From contig JAHJJF010000083.1 in assembly GCA_018823135.1 (NCBI GenBank), positions 1-62,125 of the forward strand: a stretch of 62,125 nt of DNA. The letters run 5' to 3'. Source of the DNA: Pseudomonadota bacterium (lineage in GTDB: Bacteria > Desulfobacterota > Desulfobulbia > Desulfobulbales > CALZHT01). Numbering within the stretch: position 1 is the stretch's first letter; each line of letters begins with the position of its first letter. The position numbers were made by a program, and so were the translations under genes. The notes below the pieces were generated by a model that worked only from the letters and a program-made list of their open reading frames with translations, was not told where the DNA came from and made no database searches. Of the stretch, positions 46,277 to 59,281 are shown piece by piece.

Positions 46277-48361
46277 TCAGATTAGCCCTCTAACCTTTTG
46301 AACGATATGCTCAGCTATATTTTCTGGCACTCTATCATAAGTAATGTACTGCATTGTAAAACTGGCCCTTCCCTGAGTTGCGGATCGTAAGTCCGTTGAA
46401 TATCCGAACATTTCCGAAAGCGGCACATGGGCCTTAACCTTTTGAAGTATATTGCTCTGACTGTCCATGCCCATTATCTTGGCTCTTTTGCTGTTTAAGT
46501 CAGCAATGACATCCCCAAGAAAGGATTCAGGAACAAGTACTTCCAATTCCATAATCGGCTCGAGAAGAGCCGGTTTCGCTTCGGTAAGCGCTTTCCGGAA
46601 CGCCATGGCAGATGCAATTCCAAATGCCTGTTCCGTAGAATCTACTTCATGGTAAGATCCATCAATGAGACTTACCTTGATATCAATAACCGGGAAGCCT
46701 ATTAAAGCGCCTGAATCGAGATTTCCTTCGATCGCTTTCTGAATAGCAGCGATAAAACCCTTTGGGATGGTCCCTTCTGCAATCCGGTTTTCAAATTTAA
46801 ATCCATCCCCTCTTTCAAGGGGTTCAACTTCAAGCCAGACATGACCGTATTGAGTCTTGCCTGTTGCCTGCTGAACAAATTTACCTTCGGCCCTGGCAAG
46901 TTGATTTACCGTTTCTTTATAAGCAACCTGCGGCTTGCCGACATTGGCCCCCACTTTAAATTCTCTCATGAGGCGGTCAATGATTATCTCGAGATGTAAT
47001 TCACCCATCCCGGAAATAATAGTCTGACCGGTATCAGCATTGCTGGATACCCGAAAAGAAGGGTCTTCCATGGCAATCTTGGCCAGACTGTCATTAAGCT
47101 TTTCTTCGTCGGCCTTGCCCTTTGGTTCTATTGCAATACTTATAACCGGCTCAGGGAAATCGATGGTCTCGAGGCGAATCGTATCGCCCGCCGCACATAA
47201 AGTGTCGCCGGTAGTAGTAAATCGTAACCCAACAATCGCTGCTATGTCGCCCGGCCCAATCTCTTTGACTTCATGCCGTTTGTTGGCATGCATATTTACT
47301 ATCCGGCCAATCTTTTCCTGCTTGTGCTTGGCCGAATTATAAACTTTGTCACCGAGTTTTAAAATGCCAGAATAAACACGTATATATGCAAGGTTACCAA
47401 CAAAAGGGTCTGTTGCAAGTTTAAAAGCTAAAGCAGCAAACTTTTCTTTATCGCTGGCTTTTCTGGTCTCAACCTCTCCCTTGCTGTTCTCGCCATGTAT
47501 GGGAGGAACATCAAGGGGTGAAGGTAAATAGGCGACCACAGCATCCAACAAAGGTTGGACACCTTTATTCTTAAATGCACTTCCGCAGAGTACCGGCACC
47601 ACCTCTAAACTCAAGGTAGCTTTCCTAATGGCCCGGTAAATCTCTTCAACGGCAACTGGTTGCTCTTCGAGAAATTTTTCCATGACCCCCTCATCAAAGT
47701 CGGCCAGCTTCTCGATGAGGGCCATACGTGCAGCCGTAGATTTTTCTATGATTTCGCCCGGGATTTCTTTTTCAATCACCAGCAATCCCTGAGACTCTTG
47801 GTCAAAGACCAGCATTTTTTGTGTAATGAGGTCAATGACTCCCTGAAATTTATCCTCGGAACCCACGGGTAACTGAATGGGGAGAGGATTGGCTCCCAGA
47901 CGTTCGCCAATCATATTTATACAGCGCTCAAAATCAGCGCCAATACGATCCATCTTATTTATAAAGGCAATGCGGGGAATCGAATAATGATCCGCTTGAT
48001 GCCAAACTGTTTCGGACTGAGGTTCAACTCCTCCGACCGCACAGAAAACGGCTATTGCGCCGTCTAAAACCCTGAGACAGCGTTCCACTTCAATGGTGAA
48101 ATCAACATGCCCGGGTGTGTCAATTATATTAATCTTGTGTTCGTGCCATTCACATGTGGTGGCAGCGGAGGTGATGGTAATGCCGCGCTCCTGTTCTTGT
48201 TCCATCCAGTCCATGACTGCGGCACCGTCATGAACCTCACCGATTTTATGAGAACGACCAGTATAAAAAAGTATCCTTTCGGTGGTTGTCGTCTTGCCCG
48301 CATCTATGTGGGCCATAATGCCTATATTGCGTAACCGCTTGAGCGGTACATTTGATGCCAC
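46277..48361 (-). CDS. fusA: Elongation factor G
   Basis: EF-G translocates tRNA and mRNA with GTP and also helps recycle ribosomes. The 694-residue product has the G domain with [43 protein letters not shown] and [10 protein letters not shown], then domains II to V with [19 protein letters not shown] in domain V. Length is the usual for bacterial EF-G 1. Between rpsG and tuf; no second fusA is in the window. Confidence 0.99.
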   Translation of the reverse strand: MASNVPLKRLRNIGIMAHIDAGKTTTTERILFYTGRSHKIGEVHDGAAVMDWMEQEQERGITITSAATTCEWHEHKINIIDTPGHVDFTIEVERCLRVLDGAIAVFCAVGGVEPQSETVWHQADHYSIPRIAFINKMDRIGADFERCINMIGERLGANPLPIQLPVGSEDKFQGVIDLITQKMLVFDQESQGLLVIEKEIPGEIIEKSTAARMALIEKLADFDEGVMEKFLEEQPVAVEEIYRAIRKATLSLEVVPVLCGSAFKNKGVQPLLDAVVAYLPSPLDVPPIHGENSKGEVETRKASDKEKFAALAFKLATDPFVGNLAYIRVYSGILKLGDKVYNSAKHKQEKIGRIVNMHANKRHEVKEIGPGDIAAIVGLRFTTTGDTLCAAGDTIRLETIDFPEPVISIAIEPKGKADEEKLNDSLAKIAMEDPSFRVSSNADTGQTIISGMGELHLEIIIDRLMREFKVGANVGKPQVAYKETVNQLARAEGKFVQQATGKTQYGHVWLEVEPLERGDGFKFENRIAEGTIPKGFIAAIQKAIEGNLDSGALIGFPVIDIKVSLIDGSYHEVDSTEQAFGIASAMAFRKALTEAKPALLEPIMELEVLVPESFLGDVIADLNSKRAKIMGMDSQSNILQKVKAHVPLSEMFGYSTDLRSATQGRASFTMQYITYDRVPENIAEHIVQKVRGLI

Positions 48362-48515
48362 GACTGATTTCTTTCCTCAACAAAACTGTTGTCATCACCA
48401 AATGATTCTCCCGGCAGATCCTATTGAGTTACTTCTGCCCCCGAAAACGAACCACGCATACATAAACTACCTCAACCAATTTGTCAATTGAGGAAATCAA
48501 CAATCACCCGTTTAT

Positions 48516-48989
48516 TTACCAGCGATAATGGGCGAATGCCTTGTTGGCATCTGCCATCTTGTGAGTATCCTCACGTTTCTTAACGGCACCGCCTCGATTG
48601 TTAAAAGCATCGGATAACTCAGCAGCAAGTTTCTCAGCCATGGATCGACCCGATCTTTTCAGGGAAAATCCGACAATCCATCGTATGGCAAGTGCATTTC
48701 TTCTTTCCGGACGGACTTCCACGGGCACCTGATACGTTGCACCACCCACACGCCTGGATTTCACCTCAACTCTCGGCCTGACCTTGTCCATGGCCTTTTC
48801 AAAGACCGCCAACGGATCAGCTTCCGATACACGTTCTTCAATAATATCCATTGCGCCATAAAAAATACTACGCGCGACGCTTTTCTTGCCTCTTTCCATG
48901 AGCCCGTTAACAAATTTTGAAACAAGTACGCTATTAAACCGGGGATCAGGAACTGTTGGTCGCTTTGCTACAAGTTTACGTCTTGGCAT
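48516..48989 (-). CDS. rpsG: 30S ribosomal protein S7
   Basis: S7 initiates assembly of the 30S head and in E. coli regulates the str operon. The 157-residue protein has [79 protein letters not shown] and the ending [19 protein letters not shown]. It follows rpsL by 32 bp and precedes fusA by 154 bp. Confidence 0.97.
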   Translation of the reverse strand: MPRRKLVAKRPTVPDPRFNSVLVSKFVNGLMERGKKSVARSIFYGAMDIIEERVSEADPLAVFEKAMDKVRPRVEVKSRRVGGATYQVPVEVRPERRNALAIRWIVGFSLKRSGRSMAEKLAAELSDAFNNRGGAVKKREDTHKMADANKAFAHYRW

Positions 48990-49021
48990 TGAATCTGCTC
49001 CTTATCTTACAAACGTCGCTA

Positions 49022-49393
49022 TTATTTAGGACGTTTTGCTCCATATTTAGAACGCCCTTGTCTCCGATCAGATACTCCGAGAGTATCAAGGGTTCCGCGA
49101 ATAATGTGATATCGAACACCAGGAAGGTCTTTTACCCTGCCGCCCCTGATCAACACAACGGAATGCTCCTGGAGATTGTGGCCAACACCTGGAATATAGG
49201 AAGTAACCTCTATCCCGTTAGTCAATCGAACCCTGGCTACTTTACGAAGCGCAGAGTTAGGCTTCTTGGGTGTCGTTGTGTATACACGAACGCAAACACC
49301 GCGCTTCTGAGGGGAACCTTGGAGGGCAGGGGTATTTGTTCTTTTAACCGCCTTCTTACGCCCTTGCCGTACCAATTGATTAATGGTGGGCAT
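49022..49393 (-). CDS. rpsL: 30S ribosomal protein S12
   Basis: S12 is in the decoding centre. The 123-residue protein has [51 protein letters not shown] and [35 protein letters not shown]. Both lysines whose change gives streptomycin resistance (in TPKKPNSA and GRVKDLPG) are of the wild type. A sigma70-like promoter lies upstream between rpoC and rpsL, and AACAGGAG precedes the ATG. Confidence 0.98.
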   Translation of the reverse strand: MPTINQLVRQGRKKAVKRTNTPALQGSPQKRGVCVRVYTTTPKKPNSALRKVARVRLTNGIEVTSYIPGVGHNLQEHSVVLIRGGRVKDLPGVRYHIIRGTLDTLGVSDRRQGRSKYGAKRPK

Positions 49394-49499
49394 GAATATT
49401 AACTCCTGTTATACTATATTAATTATCGTCTCAAGACGTTCTCATTTTTTTGAGAAACAAATTCTGAAACTGTCCAACTCCACAAAACGAAACCGGAAT

Positions 49500-49527
49500 A
49501 TTTAATCGAAGCGTATTCGCTTGTCAA
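49500..49527 (-). promoter_or_regulatory. Probable rpsL (str operon) promoter
   Basis: On the minus strand a perfect -35 TTGACA (49522-49527) is followed after 16 nt by TTAAAT (49500-49505), about 100 nt before the rpsL start and within 40 nt after the rpoC stop. The location matches a str-operon promoter. The -10 matches consensus at four of six positions. Confidence 0.5.
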
Positions 49528-49539
49528 GAACAAACTTAT

Positions 49540-52500
49540 TTATCTGTTCAGCATCTTCGAATACCGGTCAAGGCCGGTGCCCGCAGGCACCAGACGGCCC
49601 ATAATAACATTTTCTTTTAGACCGCTGAGATCATCTATTTTACCTGCTATCGCAGCATTAGTGAGAACCTTGGTTGTTTCTTGAAACGACGCCGCAGATA
49701 TAAAGCTGTCGGTACTCAGCGAAGCCTTAGTGACCCCCAGGAGCAACGGTTCAGCAACGGCCGGCTTACCACCTGCCTTAATGATTTTTTCATTCTGTTC
49801 GGCAAATCTCCACCATTCAACCTGCTCGCCCAGCATGAAGGTACTGTCTCCAACTTTGGTGATCTGTACACGCCTCAACATCTGTCGGACTATTACCTCG
49901 ATGTGTTTATCATTAATTTTAACACCCTGGAGGCGATAGACTTCCTGAATTTCATTGACAAGGAATTTCGCAAGCTCTTTAACACCGAGAACCCGGAGAA
50001 TATCATTGGGATCAGGAGAACCATCCATCAAAGGCTCTCCTGCCTTGACATAATCTCCCTCATGAACGCTGACATGCTTCCCTTTAGGAATCAAATATTC
50101 CTTTGCTTCACCGATTTCCGGAGTAACAATAACCCTTTTTTTACCTTTCAGGTCTTTACCGTAACTGACCTGGCCGTCGATTTCGGTAATGATTGCGTAT
50201 TCCTTGGGTTTCCGTACTTCAAAAAGTTCGGCTACCCGCGGCAGACCACCGGTAATATCCTTTGTTTTTGTGGTTTCACGAGGAATCTTTCCAATAACGG
50301 TTCCCGGTTCAATCAGATCACCTTCGGTAACGGAAATAATCGCCCCGACCGGCAATGAATAACGCGCAGGAGAGCCTGTCTTTGGCAATTTTACCGCCTT
50401 GCCTTTATCATCTTTCAAAGAAATCCGGGGATTCAATTGTCCTGCTCTGGGCTGCATGATGACCGAGCTTGACTTTCCGGTAATCGGATCGACTCGCTCC
50501 TGCATAGTCATACCTTCGACAATATCTCCAAACTTAATATAACCGCCTGTTTCACTGACAATGGGAATCGTATACGGATCCCAGTTCGCAACCAGCGCGC
50601 CCGGATCAACTTTATCTCCGTCATCAACATAGAGGAGTGCGCCGTAATTCACTGAATGCCGTTCAAGCTCGCGACCTTTGGCGCCGACTATGCAGACTTC
50701 ACCATTCCGGTTCATTACAACTCTCTTACCCTCGGAGTTTTGGACAGTGTGAAGATTTTGATACTTGACGGCACCGCCATGATTTATACGAACTTCCGCA
50801 GTTTCAACGCTACGGCTGGCTGTACCGCCTATATGAAATGTTCTCATGGTCAACTGGGTGCCGGGCTCACCAATCGACTGAGCGGCAATGATACCGACCG
50901 CTTCACCGATATTAACCATGTGCCCGCGGCCAAGATCTCGACCGTAACACATGGCACAGACACCTCTTTGTGATCTGCATGTCAAAACAGAACGGATTAG
51001 TACCCGGTCAATGCCGGCGTTATCGATAACGCTGACGATATCCTCAGTAATCTGTTCATTTGCAGCCAGCAGAATTTCACCGGTAAAGGGATCAACAATA
51101 TCCTCAAGAGCAACGCGCCCAAGAATCCGCTCGCCAACCGGTTGAATTACTTCACCGCCTTCCATCAAAGGTTCGGCAACGATTCCGTCGAGGGTTTCGC
51201 AATCCCTGTCCACAATAGTTGAATCCTGGGCAACATCCACAAGCCGCCGGGTAAGATACCCTGAGTTTGCTGTCTTTAATGCAGTATCAGCCAGACCTTT
51301 TCGAGCGCCGTGGGTGGAAATGAAATATTCAAGAACGCTCAAGCCCTCGCGGAAATTGGCCTTAATCGGCGACTCAATAATTGCCCCGGAAGGCTTAGCC
51401 ATCAACCCACGCATTCCAGCAAGCTGTCTGATCTGGTCCTTACTACCCCTCGCGCCGGAGTCAGCCATAATAAATATGGGGTTGAAACTCGGCGTTTCAA
51501 CGAGTTTTTTATTCTTATCTCGAACGTATTCGACACTCATCTCCTGCATCATTTCCTGGGCAACTTTATCCGTTGCGCGAGACCAGATGTCAACAACCTT
51601 ATTATACTTCTCACCGGAGGTAATGAGACCATCGGTATATTGTTTTTCAACCTCAAGCACTTCATTCTCGGAGGTCGCAAGAATATTCTCCTTATTTACA
51701 GGGATCTTCATATCATTTATGGATATGGAAATCGCCGCTCTGGTGGCATACTCGTAGCCTATATCCTTAAGGCGGTCAGCGAGAATTACAGTTTCTTTGG
51801 TCCCTGCATAGCGATAGGCATAGTCGATCAGCTTTGCAAGTTCTTTTTTGTTAAGTGCTCTATTGACCAGTTTGAAAGGAACTTTTGGAGGCAGAAGTTC
51901 GCCTAACAAAATTCTTCCGACGGTGGTTTCTATACGCTTTCCGTCAATACGCACAATGATTTTGGCCTGTAAATGAATCTCGCCGTAATCATAAGCGATC
52001 CTGGCTTCATCCGGAGATGAAAAAATCTTACCTTCACCCTGGGCCATAAAACGTTCGCGAGACATATAATAAAGCCCCAGAACAATATCCTGAGATGGAA
52101 TAATAATCGGTTCACCGTTTGCAGGTGAAAGTATATTATTGGTTGACATCATCAGGACGCGAGCTTCAATCTGCGCCTCAACGGTTAAAGGAATATGCAC
52201 GGCCATCTGGTCGCCGTCAAAGTCAGCGTTAAAAGCCGAACAGACCAACGGATGCAGCTGAATGGCTTTTCCTTCAATGAGAACTGGCTCAAACGCTTGC
52301 ATACCTAGTCGATGCAGAGTAGGTGCGCGGTTCAGAATAATCGGATATTCCTGAACCACCTCATCAAGCACATCCCACACTTCCTTGGTGCCGCTTTCAA
52401 CCATCTTTCTGGCGCTTTTAATTGTTGTGACATATCCATGCAACTCGAGCTTATTGTAGATGAAAGGTTTGAACAGCTCGAGAGCCATTTTCTTTGGCAA

Positions 52501-53604
52501 TCCGCACTGGTGAAGCCTGAGATGGGGGCCGACGACGATAACCGTACGCCCGGAATAATCAACACGCTTGCCAAGCAGATTCTGCCTGAAACGCCCCTGC
52601 TTGCCTTTCAGCATGTCACTCAGCGATTTCAGAGGACGTTTATTTGGCCCGGTAATGACTTTTCCCCGGCGGCCGTTATCAAAAAGCACGTCAACGGCTT
52701 CCTGGAGCATCCGTTTCTCGTTGCGGATAATAATCTCGGGAGCATCCAACTCAAGAAGTCTTTTAAGCCTGTTGTTTCTGTTTATAACCCTTCGATACAG
52801 ATCATTGAGATCAGAGGTTGCAAAACGACCCCCTTCAAGCGGGACAAGGGGACGGAGATCCGGAGGTAAAACCGGAATGACATCGAGCACCATCCACTCT
52901 GGCCTGTTCCCGGAATCTTTGAACGCTTCAACAACATTCAGACGTTTCCCGAGTTTTGTACGTTTGGCCATGGATCCGGTTTTGCGCATTTCGTCGCGGA
53001 GCTGAACCGAAAGTTCGGCAAGTTCAATATTTTTCAGCATTTCCTTGATAGACGCTGCACCGATACCAACAACAAACTTACCTGGAAACTCTTCCACAGC
53101 CTGACGGTAGTTCTCTTCGTTCAGCAGCTGCCCGACTGCAGGCGCGCCACCTCCCTGGGATTTAACAACAACGTAGGAATCAAAGTAAAGAACCTTCTCA
53201 AGCTCCTTGAGAGTCATATCAAGCAGATTACCAATCTTGCTCGGCAGACTTTTCAGAAACCAGATATGGGCTACGGACGCAGCAAGCTCAATATGCCCCA
53301 TTCGCTCACGACGAACTTTGGACTGGATAACTTCAACACCGCATTTTTCACAGACAACACCGCGGTGTTTCATCCGCTTGTATTTTCCGCAATTACATTC
53401 GTAATCCTTAACCGGTCCAAAAATCTTGGCACAGAACAACCCCTCCCTTTCAGGCTTGAAAGTTCTGTAGTTAATGGTCTCAGGCTTCTTCACTTCTCCA
53501 TGGGACCAGTCCCTGATTTTTTCCGGGGAGGCAAGTGATATTCTTACGGATTTAAAACTTACCGGCTTCTTTTCCTTGGTAAAAAAACTAAAAAGTTCTT
53601 CCAC
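49540..53604 (-). CDS. rpoC: DNA-directed RNA polymerase subunit beta'
   Basis: The beta' subunit holds the catalytic Mg ion and the clamp. The 1354-residue protein has the N-terminal zinc finger ([23 protein letters not shown], about 69-93), the [35 protein letters not shown] region, the absolutely conserved NADFDGDQM, bridge helix and trigger-loop segments ([26 protein letters not shown]), and the second zinc site ([19 protein letters not shown]). Its C-terminal part is ordinary. It lies 83 bp after rpoB. Confidence 0.99.
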   Translation of the reverse strand: MEELFSFFTKEKKPVSFKSVRISLASPEKIRDWSHGEVKKPETINYRTFKPEREGLFCAKIFGPVKDYECNCGKYKRMKHRGVVCEKCGVEVIQSKVRRERMGHIELAASVAHIWFLKSLPSKIGNLLDMTLKELEKVLYFDSYVVVKSQGGGAPAVGQLLNEENYRQAVEEFPGKFVVGIGAASIKEMLKNIELAELSVQLRDEMRKTGSMAKRTKLGKRLNVVEAFKDSGNRPEWMVLDVIPVLPPDLRPLVPLEGGRFATSDLNDLYRRVINRNNRLKRLLELDAPEIIIRNEKRMLQEAVDVLFDNGRRGKVITGPNKRPLKSLSDMLKGKQGRFRQNLLGKRVDYSGRTVIVVGPHLRLHQCGLPKKMALELFKPFIYNKLELHGYVTTIKSARKMVESGTKEVWDVLDEVVQEYPIILNRAPTLHRLGMQAFEPVLIEGKAIQLHPLVCSAFNADFDGDQMAVHIPLTVEAQIEARVLMMSTNNILSPANGEPIIIPSQDIVLGLYYMSRERFMAQGEGKIFSSPDEARIAYDYGEIHLQAKIIVRIDGKRIETTVGRILLGELLPPKVPFKLVNRALNKKELAKLIDYAYRYAGTKETVILADRLKDIGYEYATRAAISISINDMKIPVNKENILATSENEVLEVEKQYTDGLITSGEKYNKVVDIWSRATDKVAQEMMQEMSVEYVRDKNKKLVETPSFNPIFIMADSGARGSKDQIRQLAGMRGLMAKPSGAIIESPIKANFREGLSVLEYFISTHGARKGLADTALKTANSGYLTRRLVDVAQDSTIVDRDCETLDGIVAEPLMEGGEVIQPVGERILGRVALEDIVDPFTGEILLAANEQITEDIVSVIDNAGIDRVLIRSVLTCRSQRGVCAMCYGRDLGRGHMVNIGEAVGIIAAQSIGEPGTQLTMRTFHIGGTASRSVETAEVRINHGGAVKYQNLHTVQNSEGKRVVMNRNGEVCIVGAKGRELERHSVNYGALLYVDDGDKVDPGALVANWDPYTIPIVSETGGYIKFGDIVEGMTMQERVDPITGKSSSVIMQPRAGQLNPRISLKDDKGKAVKLPKTGSPARYSLPVGAIISVTEGDLIEPGTVIGKIPRETTKTKDITGGLPRVAELFEVRKPKEYAIITEIDGQVSYGKDLKGKKRVIVTPEIGEAKEYLIPKGKHVSVHEGDYVKAGEPLMDGSPDPNDILRVLGVKELAKFLVNEIQEVYRLQGVKINDKHIEVIVRQMLRRVQITKVGDSTFMLGEQVEWWRFAEQNEKIIKAGGKPAVAEPLLLGVTKASLSTDSFISAASFQETTKVLTNAAIAGKIDDLSGLKENVIMGRLVPAGTGLDRYSKMLNR

Positions 53605-53687
53605 GGCAGCACCTTTTATTTCCTTTCATTACGTTTAATGAATGGGATTTACTTCAATTAAGTTACACTTTGCTGTTCAACGATTTG

Positions 53688-56600
53688 TTACTCGTCGATC
53701 AGCTCCATATCGAGACATAATCCCTGCAGCTCTTTAACAAGAACATGGAATGACTCGGGAAGACCCGCTTCAAGGAAATTATTTCCTTTAACTATTTTCT
53801 CATACATCTTGGTCCGGCCGCTTACATCATCCGATTTAACCGTAAGGAATTCCTTCAAGGTATATGCGGCACCGTAAGCTTCCATAGCCCAAACCTCCAT
53901 TTCACCGAGGCGCTGGCCACCGAATTGAGCCTTACCGCCCAAGGGCTGCTGAGTAACCAGCGAGTATGGACCTGTTGAACGGGCATGAATCTTGTTATCA
54001 ACCAAATGATGTAATTTCATCATATACATCACACCATAGGTGACCTGATTTTCGAATTTCTCACCGGTCAACCCATCAAAAAGGGTTGACTGGCCGATTT
54101 CGTCAATTCCAGAATCGACAAGCAGGCTACGGATTTCCGCTTCATTGGCACCGTCAAATACCGGCGTTGCCATGTTAATCCCGGTTCCCATCTTCCTTGC
54201 CAGATCAATGATATCGGCATCAGTAAGTCCATCAGTCAATTTTTCATATTCTTTTTTCGAATAATGTTTTTGCAAAAGCTGCTTTAATGCCTTGATCTCG
54301 TTCTTTTCAGCAAACACCTGCAGACGGGCGCCTAGTTTCATTGCTGCCAGCCCCAAATGTGTTTCGAGAACCTGGCCGACGTTCATACGTGAAGGCACAC
54401 CGAGTGGGTTAAGGACGATATCCACTGAAGAGCCATCTGCGAAATACGGCATATCCTCTTCAGGAAGTATTCTTGAGACAACACCTTTATTTCCATGACG
54501 TCCGGCCATTTTATCGCCGACAGACAGTTTACGTTTGATTGCCACGTAAACCTTTACCATCTTTATGACACCTGGAGGCAGATCATCTCCTTTCATGAGA
54601 CGGGAAATTCTGGCTTCATAGACGTCTTTGACAGTCTGAACCTGGCTATTATATCTCTCGAACAACAGCTCTACTTCGCCTTCCAGTTTCTGGCGATCCG
54701 TGTAATCCAGCATGCGGATATCACGCAGAGGCATTTGATCAAGGACTTCCGTAGTAATTTTTTTACCTTTTGCCAGAATTTCAGTGCCATCTTTAATATT
54801 GACCGACGTCTTCACTGTCTTCCCAGTAAGAAGATCCGAAAGACCGGCCCGGGCACCTTTCTTAAGGGAATTCAATTCATCATCCAGGTCTCTTTGCAGC
54901 CTTTTGATTTCTACTTTATCAATGGCTTGAGCTCGTTCATCCTTTTCAACGCCTTTGCGTGAAAATACTTTCGCGTCAATGACAAATCCTTCCACACCAG
55001 GAGGGACTCTCAGTGAGGTATCCTTAACATCACCGGCTTTTTCTCCAAATATCGCTCGAAGCAGTTTTTCTTCAGGCGAAAGCTGTGTTTCACCCTTCGG
55101 AGTAACTTTACCAACCAGTGTATCGCCAGGATTTACTTCTGCGCCGATACGCACAACACCACTGTCGTCAAGGTTACGCAAAGACTCTTCACTGACATTC
55201 GGGATATCCCTGGTAATTTCTTCCTTGCCGAGCTTTGTATCCCGCGCAACAGTTTCAAATACTTCAATATGCACCGAGGTGTAAGTATCGTTTTTCAAAA
55301 GCCGTTCGCTGACAAGAATGGAATCCTCAAAGTTGAACCCGCGCCATGGCATAAAGGCTATGGTCACATTTTTCCCCAGCGCCAGTTCACCCTGGTCGCA
55401 AGCGGGACCGTCAGCCAACACCTGACCTTTGGAGATTTTCTGTCCAGGCAACACAACCGGTTTCTGGTTAAAACAAGTGTTCTGATTTGATTTGCGGTAT
55501 TTATCCAGCCGATATATTCCGACCCCGGAAGAAAACCCATCGGTTCCAGGTTCTTGGTAGCGAACTACTACCCGGTTTGCGTCCACTTCTTCCACTACGC
55601 CGTTACCACCGGCAAGAAGGCAGACCCCGGAATCTCTGGCAACAGCGCTCTCAAGGCCGGTACCAACAAGAGGGGCTGAACACCGCAATAACGGCACGCC
55701 CTGACGCTGCATGTTAGAACCCATCAATGCACGGTTGGCATCATCATTTTCCAAAAAAGGGATTAAAGAGGCGGCAACGCTGACCAGTTGATTCGGCGAA
55801 ACATCCTGATGAGTAATCCGGTCAGAGGAGGTAATTATGACCTCTCCTTCTTCCCTGGCAATAATTGTATCGGGAACAATTTTTCCCTTACTGTTCGTTT
55901 CGACCTTGGCCGGAGCGATTACAAAATCTTTTTCATCAAGGGCGGTCATAAATTCAACATTATCGGTGACCCGCCGCTTCTCAACTTTTCTATATGGCGT
56001 CTCAATAAAGCCATATTTATTGACACGGGCGTAAGCAGCAAGCGAAACAATCAATCCGATATTTGGCCCTTCCGGTGTCTCAACCGGACAAATTCTTCCA
56101 TAATGTGTGGGATGAACATCGCGAACCTCGAAACCGGCCCTTTCGCGGGAAAGTCCGCCGGGTCCAAGAGCGCTCAATCGGCGTTTATGGGTAACCTCGG
56201 ACAATGGATTTGTCTGATCCATAAACTGTGAAAGCTGACTGGTGCCAAAAAATTCCTTAATCGCCGCGGTGATCGGTTTAGGATTAATCAGGTCATGAGG
56301 CATCAAGGTTTCAACTTCCTGAAGACTCATACGCTCACGGATAGCTCTTTCCATCCGGACAAGACCCATTCTGTATTGATTTTCAATGAGCTCGCCTACT
56401 GTTCGAACACGACGATTTCCAAGATGGTCAATATCATCAATGGGACCCTGACTGTCTTTCAGGCGCACCAACTGCCTGACGGCCAGCATGATATCTTCTT
56501 TGTTCAAGGTAGAAATTTCGACATCAATATTGACGTTCAACCTGGCATTGATCTTAAAGCGACCAACAATAGAAAGGTCATATGTGTCCGGATTAAAGAA

Positions 56601-57776
56601 TAAATTATTAAAGAATGTCGTGGCCACCTCTATTGTCGGAGGACTGCTTGGACGAAGACGGCGATAGATTTCAACCAAAGCCTCTTCAGTAGTGCTTGCC
56701 TTGTCCATGGCCAGAGTTTTATGGAAAGAATCGGAAACTTTTGAACCATCCATGTAGAGTACTTCAAACTCTTTAACCTTTGCGGCGATAATTTCATCCA
56801 GTGCGGTTTCAGAAAGTTTTTCATTGCACTGAACAATTACTTCACCGGTTTTCGGATCAACTAGGTCCCTGACAACAACCTTGCCGATAATCTCATCAAT
56901 TTCGACCTGAAATGTGTCAATGCCGGCCTCAATAATTTTGCTCGCAAGGGTCTTGCCGATTTTTCTGTTCTTTTTAGCAAGAATTTCCCCGGTTTTAGGA
57001 TGGATGATATCACTGGGTACTCTTTGACCGACAATAGTTGCCTCGTCAAACTGCTTGGTAAATTTCTTTCCAGAAATGGTTATCTTCTCAATCCCATAAT
57101 AATATTGCAACAATTCTTCAGGGGAATACCCCAAGGCTTTAAGCAGTGTGGTAACCGGAAATTTCCGTCGCCGGTCAATGCGTACATAGAGGATATCCTT
57201 GGCATCGAACTCAAGATCTATCCATGAGCCCCTTACCGGAATAATTCTTGCCGAATACAGGATTTTCCCGCCGGAACTAGTTTTCCCGGAATCATGACTA
57301 TAGAAAAGTCCGGGCGAACGCTGCAACTGGCTGACGATGACCCGCTCAGTTCCATTGACAACAAATACACCGGTCCGGGTCATCAAGGGAATACTTCCGA
57401 GATAGACCTCCTGTTCCTTTATATCCCTGACATTCTGAACCTCACCATCATTATCCAGTTCATAAGATACAAGTCTTACCGTTATTTTTATCGGAACCTC
57501 GAAGGTCATTCCTCTCTCGACACATTCTTCTACGGTATACTTGGGCTCGCCAAATGTATATTTGACAAACTCCAATGAGCATGCACCGTTAAAATCCTGA
57601 ATCGGGAAAACGCTTTTAAATATCCCCTGTAAACCACTATCAGTCCTATCAGCCTCAGGGGTGTTAAACTGCAGGAATTTCTCGTATGAAACCTTTTGCA
57701 TCTCAATAAGATGCGGTTTTTCGACAATCTCTTCAGATTTCGCAAAACTCTTTCTGACTCTTCTCATCGTCTTCAT
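53688..57776 (-). CDS. rpoB: DNA-directed RNA polymerase subunit beta
   Basis: The beta subunit forms the other half of the polymerase cleft. The 1362-residue protein contains the rifampicin region [33 protein letters not shown], in which the residues matching E. coli Asp516, His526 and Ser531 are of the sensitive type. Further motifs are [26 protein letters not shown]-type [34 protein letters not shown] and the C-terminal [28 protein letters not shown]. It follows rplL after 277 bp that include a perfect hairpin. Start ATG 57776 or 57767. Confidence 0.99.
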   Translation of the reverse strand: MKTMRRVRKSFAKSEEIVEKPHLIEMQKVSYEKFLQFNTPEADRTDSGLQGIFKSVFPIQDFNGACSLEFVKYTFGEPKYTVEECVERGMTFEVPIKITVRLVSYELDNDGEVQNVRDIKEQEVYLGSIPLMTRTGVFVVNGTERVIVSQLQRSPGLFYSHDSGKTSSGGKILYSARIIPVRGSWIDLEFDAKDILYVRIDRRRKFPVTTLLKALGYSPEELLQYYYGIEKITISGKKFTKQFDEATIVGQRVPSDIIHPKTGEILAKKNRKIGKTLASKIIEAGIDTFQVEIDEIIGKVVVRDLVDPKTGEVIVQCNEKLSETALDEIIAAKVKEFEVLYMDGSKVSDSFHKTLAMDKASTTEEALVEIYRRLRPSSPPTIEVATTFFNNLFFNPDTYDLSIVGRFKINARLNVNIDVEISTLNKEDIMLAVRQLVRLKDSQGPIDDIDHLGNRRVRTVGELIENQYRMGLVRMERAIRERMSLQEVETLMPHDLINPKPITAAIKEFFGTSQLSQFMDQTNPLSEVTHKRRLSALGPGGLSRERAGFEVRDVHPTHYGRICPVETPEGPNIGLIVSLAAYARVNKYGFIETPYRKVEKRRVTDNVEFMTALDEKDFVIAPAKVETNSKGKIVPDTIIAREEGEVIITSSDRITHQDVSPNQLVSVAASLIPFLENDDANRALMGSNMQRQGVPLLRCSAPLVGTGLESAVARDSGVCLLAGGNGVVEEVDANRVVVRYQEPGTDGFSSGVGIYRLDKYRKSNQNTCFNQKPVVLPGQKISKGQVLADGPACDQGELALGKNVTIAFMPWRGFNFEDSILVSERLLKNDTYTSVHIEVFETVARDTKLGKEEITRDIPNVSEESLRNLDDSGVVRIGAEVNPGDTLVGKVTPKGETQLSPEEKLLRAIFGEKAGDVKDTSLRVPPGVEGFVIDAKVFSRKGVEKDERAQAIDKVEIKRLQRDLDDELNSLKKGARAGLSDLLTGKTVKTSVNIKDGTEILAKGKKITTEVLDQMPLRDIRMLDYTDRQKLEGEVELLFERYNSQVQTVKDVYEARISRLMKGDDLPPGVIKMVKVYVAIKRKLSVGDKMAGRHGNKGVVSRILPEEDMPYFADGSSVDIVLNPLGVPSRMNVGQVLETHLGLAAMKLGARLQVFAEKNEIKALKQLLQKHYSKKEYEKLTDGLTDADIIDLARKMGTGINMATPVFDGANEAEIRSLLVDSGIDEIGQSTLFDGLTGEKFENQVTYGVMYMMKLHHLVDNKIHARSTGPYSLVTQQPLGGKAQFGGQRLGEMEVWAMEAYGAAYTLKEFLTVKSDDVSGRTKMYEKIVKGNNFLEAGLPESFHVLVKELQGLCLDMELIDE

Positions 57777-57915
57777 TCAGAAATATCCTCATGTATTTAA
57801 AACAAAAGAACAGAAGTTTATGGCAGCTAAGGCCGACAGGTAAAGAGGCAATAAAAACAGGGGGATGAACGTCCAAACCCTTTCCGTGCTTCTACTCAAC
57901 CGTAAGAACGAAACA

Positions 57916-57947
57916 ACGCTACGGAGGATTTTCTTCCTCCGTAGCGT
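57916..57947 (-). promoter_or_regulatory. Perfect 13-bp hairpin between rplL and rpoB
   Basis: ACGCTACGGAGGA (57916-57928) pairs without mismatch with TCCTCCGTAGCGT (57935-57947) around a 6-nt loop. It lies midway in the 277-bp rplL-rpoB spacer. No U tract follows on the minus strand, so it is not a plain terminator. In E. coli the same spacer has an attenuator and an RNase III site, and a similar role is likely here (inference). Confidence 0.65.
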
Positions 57948-58053
57948 CCTTCGATTCAAGCTTTTTACCCACTAAGGGATAATTCATTAATAATATTATT
58001 TCAGTTTGTTCTTTTTGGGAAATGGTTACGAATCGTACAGTTGGACCGGATTA

Positions 58054-58434
58054 TTACTTTAATTCAACAGTACCACCGGCACTCTCAATCTTGGCTTTGA
58101 TTTCTTCAGCTTCAGCTTTGGAAACCCCTTGCTTAACAGGCTGAGGCGCACCCTCAACCAACTCTTTGGCTTCTTTGAGGCCAAGTGAGGTGATTGCACG
58201 TACTTCTTTAATTACACTGATCTTCTTTTCTCCTGCACCGGTAAGAATAACATCAAACTCGGTCTTTTCTTCAACAGCAGCACCGGCATCAGCAACAGCA
58301 GGACCTGCAGCAAATGCGACAGGAGCAGCAGCTGACACGCCGAATTTATCTTCCATTTCTTTTATGAGCCCTGAAAGATCAAGAACACTCATATTTGAAA
58401 TAAACTCAATTACATCTTCTTTGGTAATAGCCAT
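58054..58434 (-). CDS. rplL: 50S ribosomal protein L7/L12
   Basis: L7/L12 dimers form the flexible stalk that recruits GTPase factors. The 126-residue product has an N-terminal dimerisation domain ([31 protein letters not shown]), an alanine-rich hinge, and the C-terminal factor-binding domain with [42 protein letters not shown] 58434 with GGAGG 8 nt upstream is preferred to the in-frame upstream codon at 58449. Between rplJ and rpoB. Confidence 0.97.
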   Translation of the reverse strand: MAITKEDVIEFISNMSVLDLSGLIKEMEDKFGVSAAAPVAFAAGPAVADAGAAVEEKTEFDVILTGAGEKKISVIKEVRAITSLGLKEAKELVEGAPQPVKQGVSKAEAEEIKAKIESAGGTVELK

Positions 58435-58472
58435 GGTATATTCCTCCAAACGTAAAATATGAATTATTTATA

Positions 58473-58988
58473 TTAATTTTTCTGATCGCTGATAGCCTGC
58501 AGCAGATATACAAACTTTTGTGGTATCCCATTAAGTACTCTAACGAAACTGGTAGGTACCGCCTGCATAACTGAGAGTAGCTGGGAAAGCAGTATTTCTT
58601 TGCTCGGCAATTTAGATAAAGCAATAAGTTCTTCGGTGCTGATCGTCTTTCCGTCAAGAACAGCTCCCTTAATTTCAAAGGTTTTCTTATCCTTGCTGAA
58701 CGCAACAAGGACTTTGGCCGGAGCCACAGGGTCACCATAGGAAACCGTTACCGCGGTTGTCCCAGTGAAAAAACCCTGCATGCCCTCAAATTCAGTGCCT
58801 TGAACAGCTCGCTTTAAAAGCGTATTCTTCGCAACCCGAATTTCGGCTTGGTTCTTTTTGAGCTCCCGGCGTACCTCCTGGAACTCCGTAACGGTCAGAC
58901 CCCGATAGTCAGAGGCGATTGCAATTTTCGCCTTGGAGAACTTATCACTCAGCTCACTGACTATTGATGCCTTTTCATCTCGTTTCAA
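58473..58988 (-). CDS. rplJ: 50S ribosomal protein L10 (TTG start)
   Basis: L10 anchors the L7/L12 dimers to 23S rRNA and, with them, represses its own mRNA. The 171-residue protein has KASIVSELSDKFSKAKIAIASDYRGLTVTEFQEVRRELKKNQAEIRVAKNTLLKRAV, and ends in a long helix that holds the L7/L12 dimers. No ATG is in frame near the N terminus; TTG 58988 gives the family's usual start and has AGGAGG upstream. A long leader with an L10-leader-like motif lies before the gene. Confidence 0.96.
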   Translation of the reverse strand: MKRDEKASIVSELSDKFSKAKIAIASDYRGLTVTEFQEVRRELKKNQAEIRVAKNTLLKRAVQGTEFEGMQGFFTGTTAVTVSYGDPVAPAKVLVAFSKDKKTFEIKGAVLDGKTISTEELIALSKLPSKEILLSQLLSVMQAVPTSFVRVLNGIPQKFVYLLQAISDQKN

Positions 58989-59129
58989 TGTCCTCTTCCT
59001 CCTTTTAACGTTGGAATTTGTGGGTCAAAAGCAGTCGAGGTCGACTATCATAGAGCGGAAATCATCTCTTTTGTGTTCAAGGACCTAAATTGAATATTCC
59101 CTGAACAAGTAAATTCCCGCGTCTTAATT

Positions 59130-59225
59130 ATCTAAACGATTTACTCGTCTCGGCCGGCCAATTTTTTAGAGGTAAAAAATCGATTAAACTCCAAAAGGAG
59201 TACCTGCTGTCTTCGACTTCTGATC
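59130..59225 (-). ncRNA. L10 (rplJ) leader-like autoregulatory RNA
   Basis: The 293-bp gap between rplA and rplJ, read on the minus strand, has GAAGACAGCAGGUAC (about 59200-59216), a short hairpin ACUCC/GGAGU, UUUAAUC, and then GGCCGAGAC (about 59147-59156). These match the order of the L10 leader consensus (AGACAGCAGGUG, CUUAAU, GCCGAGG), the binding site of L10 with L7/L12. Between UUUAAUC and the last element is an additional A/U hairpin (AUUUUUU with AAAAAAU, 6-nt loop). The GCAGG/CCGGC closing stem has one mismatch. The boundaries are approximate. Confidence 0.65.
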
Positions 59226-59281
59226 TGCTTGCTTCTAAAACTACATCACAGCGCAACTTAACAGTTTAGCCGTAATCTTAA

